Assembly: GCA_937915755.1 (NCBI GenBank)
Contig: CALGGR010000014.1
Location: 1-14,330 of the forward strand
Origin: an uncultured Fretibacterium sp.
GTDB lineage: Bacteria > Synergistota > Synergistia > Synergistales > Aminobacteriaceae
Length of the DNA: 14,330 bases
Reading direction: 5' to 3'
The notes below the pieces were generated by a model. The model saw nothing but the letters and a program-made list of their open reading frames with translations. It was not told where the DNA came from and made no database searches. The translations under genes were made by a program, and so were the position numbers. Below, piece after piece: positions 7,284 through 13,371 of the stretch. Within the stretch, counting starts at the first letter, position 1; every line of letters starts with the position of its first letter.

Positions 7284-8075
7284 CTACCTCTTAATGCCGT
7301 TCGCTATTCTAAGGAGGTCATCGGCAGTCTGTATGCCCTTTGAATTTGCCTCGTATGCCCTCTGCGCGACTATCATCTCCACCATTTCCTCGACGACTTG
7401 AACGTTCGACATCTCGATTACATTCTGGCGGACTTGCGGCATTCCATCCTCACCAGGTGCCCCTGTTATTGGCTGGCCGCTCGCTGGGGTCTCGACGAAT
7501 AGCCTGTCGCCTATCGCACGAAGTCCAACCGGGTTGATGAATCGCGCAAGCTCTATCTGTCCAAGTTCCTGAAGCTCTGTACTTGTTCCAGCCCTCACGG
7601 TTACGACTCCTGTCGGTGAAAGCTGAATGTCCTGAGCATCATCGGGGATTGTAATTCCAGGCTCAAGAAGATATCCATCCTCGTTCACGATTTGACCTTG
7701 GTCGTCAATCTGCCATGAACCTCCGCGTGTGTAGCCGATCTGGCCGTTTCCCATGTTGACCTGGAAGAATGCGTTGTCGTCCACGATTACCCAGTCAAGA
7801 GGGCCGTCCGTAATCTGAAAGTTCCCCTGTACCATGAAGCTGGGCGTTGCATTTACCCGCGTTCCCAGTCCAACCTGTACTCCTGTTGGTACCACGCTGC
7901 CTCCCTCGATTGGTGCACCGGGTTCACGATAAATCTGGTACATCAAGTCCTCGAAGTCCGCACGGCGTTTCTTGTATCCCTGAGTGTTTACGTTTGCCAG
8001 GTTGTGAGTTACTACGTCTAAATGCGTCTGCTGGGCTATCATTCCTGATGCGCTTGTCCAAAGTGAACGTAACAT
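7284..8075 (-). CDS. flgG: Flagellar distal rod protein FlgG
   Basis: FlgG builds the distal rod of the flagellar basal body. The N-terminal rod motif MLRSLWTSASGMIAQQ is followed by HLDVVTHNLANVNTQGYKKR, the asparagine-rich signature shared by rod, hook and filament-junction proteins. The C-terminal coiled segment NVQVVEEMVEMIVAQRAYEA, ending in TADDLLRIANGIKR, is typical of FlgG. At 263 residues it matches the family (about 260). There is no cleavable signal, because the protein travels through the flagellar export apparatus. AGGAGG lies 8 nt before the ATG and overlaps the flgF stop codon. Confidence 0.96.
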   Translation of the reverse strand: MLRSLWTSASGMIAQQTHLDVVTHNLANVNTQGYKKRRADFEDLMYQIYREPGAPIEGGSVVPTGVQVGLGTRVNATPSFMVQGNFQITDGPLDWVIVDDNAFFQVNMGNGQIGYTRGGSWQIDDQGQIVNEDGYLLEPGITIPDDAQDIQLSPTGVVTVRAGTSTELQELGQIELARFINPVGLRAIGDRLFVETPASGQPITGAPGEDGMPQVRQNVIEMSNVQVVEEMVEMIVAQRAYEANSKGIQTADDLLRIANGIKR

Positions 8076-8087
8076 GAATTATTCCTC

Positions 8088-8912
8088 CTATCCTCTGCTG
8101 AATGACGTTATCAGCTTGCTTGTCTGTTCATCGTGCGTCATCAACGCTTTCGATGCTCCCTCATATATGCGCTGGGCCTCAATCATTCTTGCCATTTCCG
8201 TTACTACTTCGACATTCGAGGCCTCTAGCATTCCACACCAGATTTTGGGGTTCTCAACGTTCTCTGCCTCGCCGGACTGCTCTGTTGGAACGAGAAGATT
8301 ATTAGCCATTTGACGCAAATATGTTGGACGCTCAAAGTTGAAGACTGCTACTCGACCGATTACTTCCTGCTCTATACCTTCCCGCTTCACTATTATTTGG
8401 CCTGCCTTGTTTACCTCGACTGCCTCCGCATTGTTACCGACGCTGAGATTTCCGCCCTCGCCCTGTAATATCAGGCCGTTCGGGTTGACGATGTTGCCGT
8501 TGTTGTCGAGCGTGAAATTTCCGGCGCGAGTGTAATACGTGTTTCCTTCCTCGTCTGAAACTGAGAAGAAGCCTGGCCCGTCTATTGCTATATCAAGAGG
8601 GTTCTCGCTGGTCTTCACTACCCCCGGGAACGTGTCCATAACGTCCTCCGAGAATATTGCTGCAAGTGCAACCGAACCGATTACCTCACGGCCTTTGAAC
8701 GGCATGTCAGCTGGTAAAACCGTCGTTATCTTCGTCTCGCCATCCTCCGAGACTTTCTCAATCCTGTCTAAGAGAGCGGAGAAGTCTGCCGTTGCGCTTA
8801 TCCTCCGCTTGTAACCTGGTGTGTCAACATTAGCAAGGTTGTTCGTAATGACATCCAGGTGTGTTTCCTGTACTAACATTCCAGAGGCTGCCTCATATAT
8901 TCCTCTGTGCAT
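8088..8912 (-). CDS. flgF: Flagellar basal-body rod protein FlgF
   Basis: This is a proximal-rod protein, paralogous to FlgG and exported by the flagellar apparatus. The N-terminus MHRGIYEAASGMLVQETHLD continues as VITNNLANVDTPGYKRR. The middle contains PLDIAIDGPGFFSV and YYTRAGNFTLDNNGNIVN. The C-terminus VEVVTEMARMIEAQRIYEGA, with LITSFSRG, completes the family pattern. At 274 residues it is slightly longer than enterobacterial FlgF. The FlgF rather than FlgG call rests on the more diverged ends and on its place before a better FlgG match. GGGAGGGG lies 7 nt before the ATG, and the mreB stop is 15 bp upstream. Confidence 0.9.
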   Translation of the reverse strand: MHRGIYEAASGMLVQETHLDVITNNLANVDTPGYKRRISATADFSALLDRIEKVSEDGETKITTVLPADMPFKGREVIGSVALAAIFSEDVMDTFPGVVKTSENPLDIAIDGPGFFSVSDEEGNTYYTRAGNFTLDNNGNIVNPNGLILQGEGGNLSVGNNAEAVEVNKAGQIIVKREGIEQEVIGRVAVFNFERPTYLRQMANNLLVPTEQSGEAENVENPKIWCGMLEASNVEVVTEMARMIEAQRIYEGASKALMTHDEQTSKLITSFSRG

Positions 8913-8927
8913 GAATTTTCCCCTCCC

Positions 8928-9974
8928 TTAATAGCGTTTTCGTGATGAACGCTTGAGGTTGACGAGCATTTTGCTTTTGCCTGTATCTTTGAGCCTGTCC
9001 ATTTCGGCGAGGGCCTTGCCTGTTCCGAGTGCGACGCTTTCCATGGGGTTCTCGGCCGTGAAGCAGTTTATGCCTGTCTGCTGTGCCACAAGTTCAGGGA
9101 GACCGTGAAGCAATGCCCCTCCTCCCGTGAGCACTATGCCTCTGTCAATTATGTCGGCTGAAAGCTCTGGCGGCGTTAATTCGAGAACGTTCCGGATACC
9201 GTCAACAAGAGTCTGAATCATCTCGCCTATCGCCATGTTTACCGCTGAACTCGTTACCTCAACCTGCCGCGGAAGCCCCTGAACCAAATCTCTGCCTTTG
9301 ACTGTAACCCTCTGGTCATGCTCAAGGGGAACACACGTTCCAATCATTATCTTGAGGTTCTCAGCCGTCTGGTCTCCGATTGCAAGGTTGTATTGACGGC
9401 GAAGATAGCGGGTTATTCCCTCATCGAACTTGTCGCCTCCGAGACGCAGTGATTTCGACACAACTACGCCTCCGAGAGAGATTACAGCGATGTCCGTAGT
9501 ACCTCCGCCGATGTCTACTATCATTTTTCCGCGAGCTTCCTCAACGTTGAGATTTGCTCCGATTGCTGCTGCCATAGGTTCCTCGATGAGATATGCCTCC
9601 CTTGCGCCGACCTCCAAAGCTGCCTCAAGAACCGCCCTTCTCTCAACATCAGTCGCCCCAGAGGGGACGCAGATCATCGCCCTGTTGCGGAAGAATTTCT
9701 GCGAGCCTTTAGTGATTCGCCTCATGAAGTGCTGTAACATTGCCTCAGTCATGGCATAATTCGCGATCACACCGTCCCTCAATGGCCGCACGGACGTTAT
9801 GCTTCCCGGAGTTCTTCCGACCATGCTCTTGGCCTCGTATCCTACTGCAAGAATATCGCCTGAATCCTGGTCTACCGCTACCACTGACGGCTCACGCAAT
9901 ACTACTCCGTTATGCTTCTCGTAGATTAGGACAGTCGCTGTCCCCAAATCTATACCTATATCAGTTCCGAACAA
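8928..9974 (-). CDS. mreB: Rod-shape-determining protein MreB (MreB/Mbl family)
   Basis: This is an actin-like filament protein that guides sidewall peptidoglycan synthesis at the inner membrane. The actin fold motifs are all present: phosphate-1 DIGIDLGTATVLIYE, the VPSGATDVERRAVLEAA segment, YLIEEPMAAAIG, phosphate-2 MIVDIGGGTTDIAVISLGG, and the adenosine motif GIVLTGGGALLHGLPELV. I place the start at the TTG at 9974, giving the usual MFGTDIGIDLG N-terminus and 348 residues. GGGGGTG lies 7 nt upstream at good spacing. A further upstream TTG at 9992 would make that ribosome site coding. The first 14 bp overlap the preceding secreted-protein gene. No mreC, mreD or rodA follows; instead flgF and flgG do, as after mbl in Bacillus subtilis. 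Whether it functions as MreB or Mbl cannot be settled from one copy. Confidence 0.95.
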   Translation of the reverse strand: MFGTDIGIDLGTATVLIYEKHNGVVLREPSVVAVDQDSGDILAVGYEAKSMVGRTPGSITSVRPLRDGVIANYAMTEAMLQHFMRRITKGSQKFFRNRAMICVPSGATDVERRAVLEAALEVGAREAYLIEEPMAAAIGANLNVEEARGKMIVDIGGGTTDIAVISLGGVVVSKSLRLGGDKFDEGITRYLRRQYNLAIGDQTAENLKIMIGTCVPLEHDQRVTVKGRDLVQGLPRQVEVTSSAVNMAIGEMIQTLVDGIRNVLELTPPELSADIIDRGIVLTGGGALLHGLPELVAQQTGINCFTAENPMESVALGTGKALAEMDRLKDTGKSKMLVNLKRSSRKRY

Positions 9975-10617
9975 ATTTATACACCCCCGCAAGTAACATC
10001 ATCAATGCAATTATCCCCATGCCCATATTACAGCCGCTCTTCGTCTCGCTTTCCGTCGATGGCTGAACCGTTCCATACTTCCATATCGCTGCGTCAGAAT
10101 TCAGCTCAATATCCCCTATCGTCGTGTCAATGTAGCCTTGTACCCTCAATTTCCCGGATGTCTCAGACGTGAATGATACTGTGTAGGTCAGACCGTTCTG
10201 AGTTATTGAAGGGAGAGTGAAGGGATTATTCAGCGTAGCCTCAAACTCTGGGTAAACTATGGGAAGTCTTATGCCGTTGGGGATATTATCGTCCCAGATT
10301 TTCACGTCAAAGCCTGACTTGTCCAGCGCATATACCCGGAGATTTATGTCATACGCTCTCAGGCAGCTCAAGTCTTGGTCAACATCGTAACGGTTAATGA
10401 CGGTAACTGTGTCGTTGCTTAGGATTTGGAGAACATCAGAGCTTAACTCTGAGACCTTGCATGTGAATAGCTCCATTTCTCCGGAAAGTTTCAGGCTTAT
10501 TCGGACGAAGCTCTTTTCGACGAAGCCTGTGCCGTATATATTCCATGTTCCAGAAAGCTCATAGGCTTCAGCAGCAACAGCAACAGTCAGCAACATCATC
10601 AGCAATAACTTCTTCAT
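9961..10617 (-). CDS. Secreted protein with C-terminal Synergist-CTERM-like sorting tag, function unknown
   Basis: I do not recognise the body of this 218-residue protein. It has a signal peptide (MKKLLLMMLLTVAVAAEA, cut before YELSG). An extracytoplasmic domain follows that looks beta-rich, with repeated alternating hydrophobic/polar strands and a GTW...G.G start reminiscent of lipocalin-like or autotransporter-type sheets, although no family motif is certain. A Ser/Thr/Glu linker (TVQPSTESETK) leads to SGCNMG (Cys196), a hydrophobic segment (MGIIALMMLLAGVYKF) and a short basic end (VRN). This tripartite tail matches the Synergist-CTERM type of protein-sorting signal described in Synergistetes, where the invariant Cys is the likely processing and anchoring site. 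The ATG overlaps the larB stop (ATGA) and has AGGAGG upstream. The 3' end overlaps mreB by 14 bp, and mreB's ribosome site lies within the codons of the transmembrane part of the tag. Coupling to mreB hints at an envelope role, which is inference. Confidence 0.85.
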   Translation of the reverse strand: MKKLLLMMLLTVAVAAEAYELSGTWNIYGTGFVEKSFVRISLKLSGEMELFTCKVSELSSDVLQILSNDTVTVINRYDVDQDLSCLRAYDINLRVYALDKSGFDVKIWDDNIPNGIRLPIVYPEFEATLNNPFTLPSITQNGLTYTVSFTSETSGKLRVQGYIDTTIGDIELNSDAAIWKYGTVQPSTESETKSGCNMGMGIIALMMLLAGVYKFVRN

Positions 10618-11363
10618 GGCCGCCTCCTGTTTATCATCGAGGCCAAGTAGCCAGCTCCGAAGCCGTTATCTATATTCACGACACTCACACCGCTTGCACA
10701 CGAATTTAGCATTGCCAAAAGCGCACTCACTCCCCCGAATGACGCACCATAGCCCACGCTAGTTGGAACAGCTATCACCGGGCAGTCCGCGAGTCCTCCG
10801 ATCACGCTGGCCAAAGCCCCCTCCATTCCCGCAACTGCAACTATTACGCTGGCCTTCATGATTTCGTCAACGTGTGAAAGTACACGATGGATCCCAGCAA
10901 CTCCGACATCGTAGAGGCGTTCAACTTTATTGCCCAAGACTTCGGCGGTCAATGCTGCCTCCTCTGCAACAGGAATATCGCTAGTCCCTCCTGTCGCAAC
11001 AAGAATGAAGCTCTCACCTTCAGGCTCTGGGATTTCACCGTAGATTGCTGCCTTTGCGTCAGGGTGATAGTTGACTTTGCAGCCCAAGCGTTGAAGCTCG
11101 TCAGCAGAATCCTGGGATAGACGAGTTATGAGAATTGTCTTTTGGCCATGAGATTTCATTACGTCGATTATGCCGGCGATTTGAGAGGGAGTTTTTCCTG
11201 CTCCGTAAATGACTTCGGAGACACCCTGCCGGATTTTCCTGTGAAGGTCAATTTTCGCGTACCCAATATCCTCGAATGGCTGCTCGCGTAATTTCAGGTA
11301 AGCGTCGTCTACTGTTATATTGTGTTCGTGAAGTTCACGGAGAATGTGCTTTATGTCCGTCAA
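10614..11363 (-). CDS. larB: LarB, nicotinate-adenine dinucleotide carboxylase/hydrolase of nickel-pincer cofactor synthesis
   Basis: LarB carboxylates the pyridinium ring of nicotinic acid adenine dinucleotide and hydrolyses the phosphoanhydride, the first step to the nickel-pincer nucleotide of lactate racemase-type enzymes. The protein resembles AIR carboxylase in its C-terminal half. Visible motifs are DLHRKIRQGVSEVIYGAGKT, ATGGTSDIPVAEEAA, YDVGVAGIHR, VAVAGMEGALASVIGGLAD, VPTSVGYGASFGG and NIDNGFGAGYLA. Glu181 and Cys222 stand where the catalytic Glu and Cys of characterised LarB lie. Length is 249 residues, as usual. The start is TTG at 11363 with GAGGTG 7 nt upstream. The partners larC and larE, and a larA-type target, are not in the window. 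The gene overlaps the next one by ATGA, and the 32-bp gap before it holds a possible internal promoter. Confidence 0.92.
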   Translation of the reverse strand: MTDIKHILRELHEHNITVDDAYLKLREQPFEDIGYAKIDLHRKIRQGVSEVIYGAGKTPSQIAGIIDVMKSHGQKTILITRLSQDSADELQRLGCKVNYHPDAKAAIYGEIPEPEGESFILVATGGTSDIPVAEEAALTAEVLGNKVERLYDVGVAGIHRVLSHVDEIMKASVIVAVAGMEGALASVIGGLADCPVIAVPTSVGYGASFGGVSALLAMLNSCASGVSVVNIDNGFGAGYLASMINRRRP

Positions 11364-11383
11364 AAATTTTCACCTCAACGGAA

Positions 11384-11392
11384 ATAATAGCA
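11384..11392 (-). promoter_or_regulatory. Possible internal extended -10 promoter before larB
   Basis: The 32-bp gap between acyP and larB is the widest in the cluster. On the minus strand it contains TGCTATTAT, a TG-n extended -10 with one mismatch to TATAAT, about 20 bp before the TTG start. No clear -35 is visible at 17-18 bp. It could boost transcription of larB, mreB and the flagellar genes. The evidence is weak. Confidence 0.3.
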
Positions 11393-11395
11393 CAC

Positions 11396-11695
11396 TTAGT
11401 ATATTTCGCCGAAATTTGTCTCGCTCTGATTCACTCTCTCACGGTAGAATATCACACGGCTGACGATTGCCATTGATGGGCCATGGCGCAATTTCTCCTT
11501 CATCTCGCCAACCATTTCAGGAGGTCCCTGCATTACGACCTCGACGCTTCCGTCCTCCAAATTCTGGACAGTCCCGGTAAGTCCCAACCGTTCTGCCTGT
11601 TCGCAAGCCCAATACCTGAAGCCGACGTGCTGTACCCTTCCTGAGACGATGGCTCTGACGCGGATGTAGCTGCTCTTGTCATCATAGAAGCTCAT
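11396..11695 (-). CDS. acyP: Acylphosphatase
   Basis: This is a small cytoplasmic enzyme hydrolysing the carboxyl-phosphate bond of acyl phosphates such as acetyl phosphate and carbamoyl phosphate. The family signature is clear: VSGRVQHVGFRYWA with the phosphate-binding Arg27, and GLTGTVQNLEDGSVEVVMQG with the catalytic Asn45. The 18-residue spacing equals that of characterised acylphosphatases. Length is 99 residues, with a short C-terminal tail after the last beta strand. The ATG overlaps the glycosylase stop by ATGA, so the two are probably translated together. No metabolic link between the two neighbours is evident. Confidence 0.94.
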   Translation of the reverse strand: MSFYDDKSSYIRVRAIVSGRVQHVGFRYWACEQAERLGLTGTVQNLEDGSVEVVMQGPPEMVGEMKEKLRHGPSMAIVSRVIFYRERVNQSETNFGEIY

Positions 11696-12435
11696 TGCCA
11701 GACCCCCGATGATTTCAGCTGAGATGTAACTTTTCCTGCCCAGTCTTTATTTGCTTGGGGATTGGCGGGGCTTGGGTGAAGTATCTTGATGATGTCAGGG
11801 TGTCCGTAAGTCAGCGAGTATTCGAGGGAAGATTTTGCGCGCTGATATGCGAAAGTTCCAACTCCTGCAACAAAATCCGGCCTCAATGTTTCAACTGCCT
11901 CAATCAATGCCTCGTCGCAAAGTTCACACAGTTCATCGCGTTCGGACGGGATCAACTTGTCGGGCGTAATGTTGTGGATGCTTCCTTTCTCGGAACGTCC
12001 GATGAAGAGAAGCGGGCAGTAATTGAGGACGAAATTTTCAGCAAAGAAGTTTTCCGCTGTGCCAAATTTTTCCTGAAAGAGTCCCCACAATCTCTTGCCG
12101 CTTACTTCCGAACGTTTGCAATCGAGACCGTCAACTGGATAAGAAACGTGGGTGTTCTGTGGCTGAAAGATTTTTATGCTGTCGATGCCGAGAAAGTTCT
12201 TGACTGCATTGACCTCACCGAAGGGGATTCCAGTCTGTGCCATTCCCCAAGGGCCGGGATTTATTCCTACGAAGACTACTCGCTTTTGACCTTCCGAGAA
12301 TTTCGCGTACTGACGGAAACCGTCCCATGCATATGCAAGGGGATTATACACAAATTCGACAGGCAATGAGAATTTCAACCTGCCGACATCATCACAAAGA
12401 CGCTGATATATTCTTAGTATGGTTATGCTGTTCAT
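11692..12435 (-). CDS. Uracil-DNA glycosylase, SMUG1-like
   Basis: The protein is a monofunctional base-excision-repair glycosylase of UDG family 3 (SMUG1), removing uracil and oxidised pyrimidines such as 5-hydroxymethyluracil from DNA. Motif A reads FVGINPGPWGMAQTGIPFGE (catalytic-site Asn59). Motif B reads HPSPANPQANKDW (His220). Both are strikingly close to vertebrate SMUG1 (GMNPGPFGMAQTG and HPSPRNPQANKGW). In between lie NTHVSYPVDGLDCKR, where SMUG1 has a related segment, and FAENFVLNYCPLLF. At 247 residues the protein is slightly shorter than human SMUG1 (270). One oddity is that the Arg of the intercalating loop of human SMUG1 (HPSPR) is Ala224 here. The ATG at 12435 follows the upstream stop by 4 bp with only a weak ribosome site, so translation may depend on coupling. 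Confidence 0.92.
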   Translation of the reverse strand: MNSITILRIYQRLCDDVGRLKFSLPVEFVYNPLAYAWDGFRQYAKFSEGQKRVVFVGINPGPWGMAQTGIPFGEVNAVKNFLGIDSIKIFQPQNTHVSYPVDGLDCKRSEVSGKRLWGLFQEKFGTAENFFAENFVLNYCPLLFIGRSEKGSIHNITPDKLIPSERDELCELCDEALIEAVETLRPDFVAGVGTFAYQRAKSSLEYSLTYGHPDIIKILHPSPANPQANKDWAGKVTSQLKSSGVWQ

Positions 12436-12439
12436 GGAA

Positions 12440-12793
12440 CTATTTTAGCAGAAGTTTCGACAACGCTACAACCAACGTCAGCCATATTCCAAGAAATGAG
12501 AGATACCGGACCATCTTCGTCTGGAATATTTCTATCTGGGCTGATAACGCCTTTATTTCTCTAATAAGCTCACTGTGCGCGTCCTTAATTTCTCCTCGAA
12601 GCCCACTGTTCTCCGCCTTCATCTCACATCTCTCAGCACTCATCTCACCTCGCATTTTAGCGAAGCCCCGCAAGGGACTGTTCCCTGCCCTCGTTCCACT
12701 GACTATGGCCTTGTATTGCGTCAAATTCTTCTCCATAATCAACTGCATCGTCGCCAGCTTTTCGTCCAGAAGCCTCTCCGTAGCCTCACTCAT
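12440..12793 (-). CDS. Small coiled-coil protein with C-terminal membrane anchor, unknown function
   Basis: I do not recognise this 117-residue protein. Residues 1-30 are predicted helix. Residues 33-46 (GTRAGNSPLRGFAK) are rich in Gly and Pro and should break it. Residues 47-95 form a charged heptad-like helix (RGEMSAERCEMKAENSGLRG, then DAHSELIREIKALSAQIE). Residues 97-116 (YLSFLGIWLTLVVALSKLLL) make one transmembrane segment ending in Lys. The expected topology is a cytoplasmic coiled coil hung on the inner membrane. The ATG overlaps the stop of the preceding helical protein (ATGA), which suggests the two products are made together and may interact. A superficial resemblance to small coiled-coil/TM phage proteins of XhlA type is noted, but no phage genes are nearby. 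Confidence 0.75.
   Translation of the reverse strand: MSEATERLLDEKLATMQLIMEKNLTQYKAIVSGTRAGNSPLRGFAKMRGEMSAERCEMKAENSGLRGEIKDAHSELIREIKALSAQIEIFQTKMVRYLSFLGIWLTLVVALSKLLLK
12670..12688. repeat. Short hairpin inside a coding region, REP-like in appearance
   Basis: The bases GCAAGGGA...TCCCTGC form a near-perfect stem with one bulged base and a short loop. It coincides with the Gly/Pro-rich break in the coiled-coil protein at 12440-12793. It could be a small palindromic element inserted in frame, or just a local fold. Only one copy was noticed. Confidence 0.3.
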
Positions 12794-13095
12794 GCGAATA
12801 TCTCCGCGTTTCTCTTTCGCCTCACTGCCTCTGCCTCGAAAATTTCACGCTGCTGCTCACGGTGCTGAATTACACGGCGTTCTATGTCCTCTTTCTGCTG
12901 GGTCTTGCGCCGTAATTCTGCCGCTTTCCTCACCGATTCGTTGTGAGCGTCTATCGTCTTCATGACAGCGTCGTCAATGCTCTCCTGGGCAGCCCTGTGA
13001 AGCTCCTCTGCCTCCTCCTGTGTCTCAGGGATTTTAGGCTCGTACTTCACAGGGAGTTCGTCCCATATACTGCCGTAACGTGTGTCTACTTTCAT
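12790..13095 (-). CDS. Small charged helical protein, unknown function
   Basis: I do not recognise this 101-residue protein. It starts with a conserved-looking segment (MKVDTRYGSIWDELPVKYEP) and then becomes a long, very charged helix (from IPETQEEAEELHRAAQES to the end). It is rich in Glu, Arg, Gln and Ala, including a Gln/Arg/Glu run (RRVIQHREQQREIFEAEAVR), and ends in Ala. There is no signal peptide and no membrane segment, so it is expected to be cytoplasmic. The ATG at 13095 gives an ATGA overlap with the TSCPD gene and has AGGAAAG upstream; a TTG at 13110 is possible but less likely. The downstream gene again starts by ATGA overlap. The coiled-coil nature of both products suggests they may be partners, which is inference from gene order and composition. 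Confidence 0.75.
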   Translation of the reverse strand: MKVDTRYGSIWDELPVKYEPKIPETQEEAEELHRAAQESIDDAVMKTIDAHNESVRKAAELRRKTQQKEDIERRVIQHREQQREIFEAEAVRRKRNAEIFA

Positions 13096-13370
13096 GAGGC
13101 TTTCCTGCAAGCGGCCTCTGAAGTCATGGCATGAGCTATCGCTATTGCAAGCTGGTCAGCGCATGAGGTCGTCCTGTGGCCACAACGATTCCCCATCAGA
13201 AGCCCCATCGCCTTCTCCGCATCATACCCCTCAAGAAGCTTCGATATTGCCGCAAGATTTCCGGGACAGCCGTTAAGAAATCTCAGGCCGTATATCTTCC
13301 CGTCCTCAATGTCAAACGTTATAAGCTTCGTGCATACACCCTCGGGCTCGTACTCGTAATGAACTCTCAT
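13092..13370 (-). CDS. TSCPD-domain small protein (TIGR03905-like)
   Basis: This 92-residue protein fits the small stand-alone TSCPD family, related to the C-terminal region of some adenosylcobalamin-dependent ribonucleotide reductases; its function is unknown. Order of landmarks: YEYEPEGVCTKLITFDIEDG, LRFLNGCPGNLAAISKLLEG, then MGNRCGHRTTSCADQLAIAI. Four well-placed Cys (13, 35, 63 and 70) could bind a metal. The namesake motif is TSCADQ here instead of TSCPDQ. The ATG is one base after the dus stop (TAGAATG), with a GGAAG ribosome site inside the end of dus. A short tail with one more Cys (SEAACRKAS) ends the protein. Confidence 0.87.
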   Translation of the reverse strand: MRVHYEYEPEGVCTKLITFDIEDGKIYGLRFLNGCPGNLAAISKLLEGYDAEKAMGLLMGNRCGHRTTSCADQLAIAIAHAMTSEAACRKAS

Positions 13371-13371
13371 T

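Noticed and set aside
11755..12369. 204-residue open frame on the + strand opposite the SMUG1-like gene
   Set aside because: It is a shadow of a gene with unmistakable catalytic motifs; no ribosome site or recognisable domain.
12237..12965. 242-residue open frame on the + strand across the glycosylase and coiled-coil genes
   Set aside because: It crosses three minus-strand genes joined by tight junctions, and its product is low-complexity Ser/Leu/Arg sequence.
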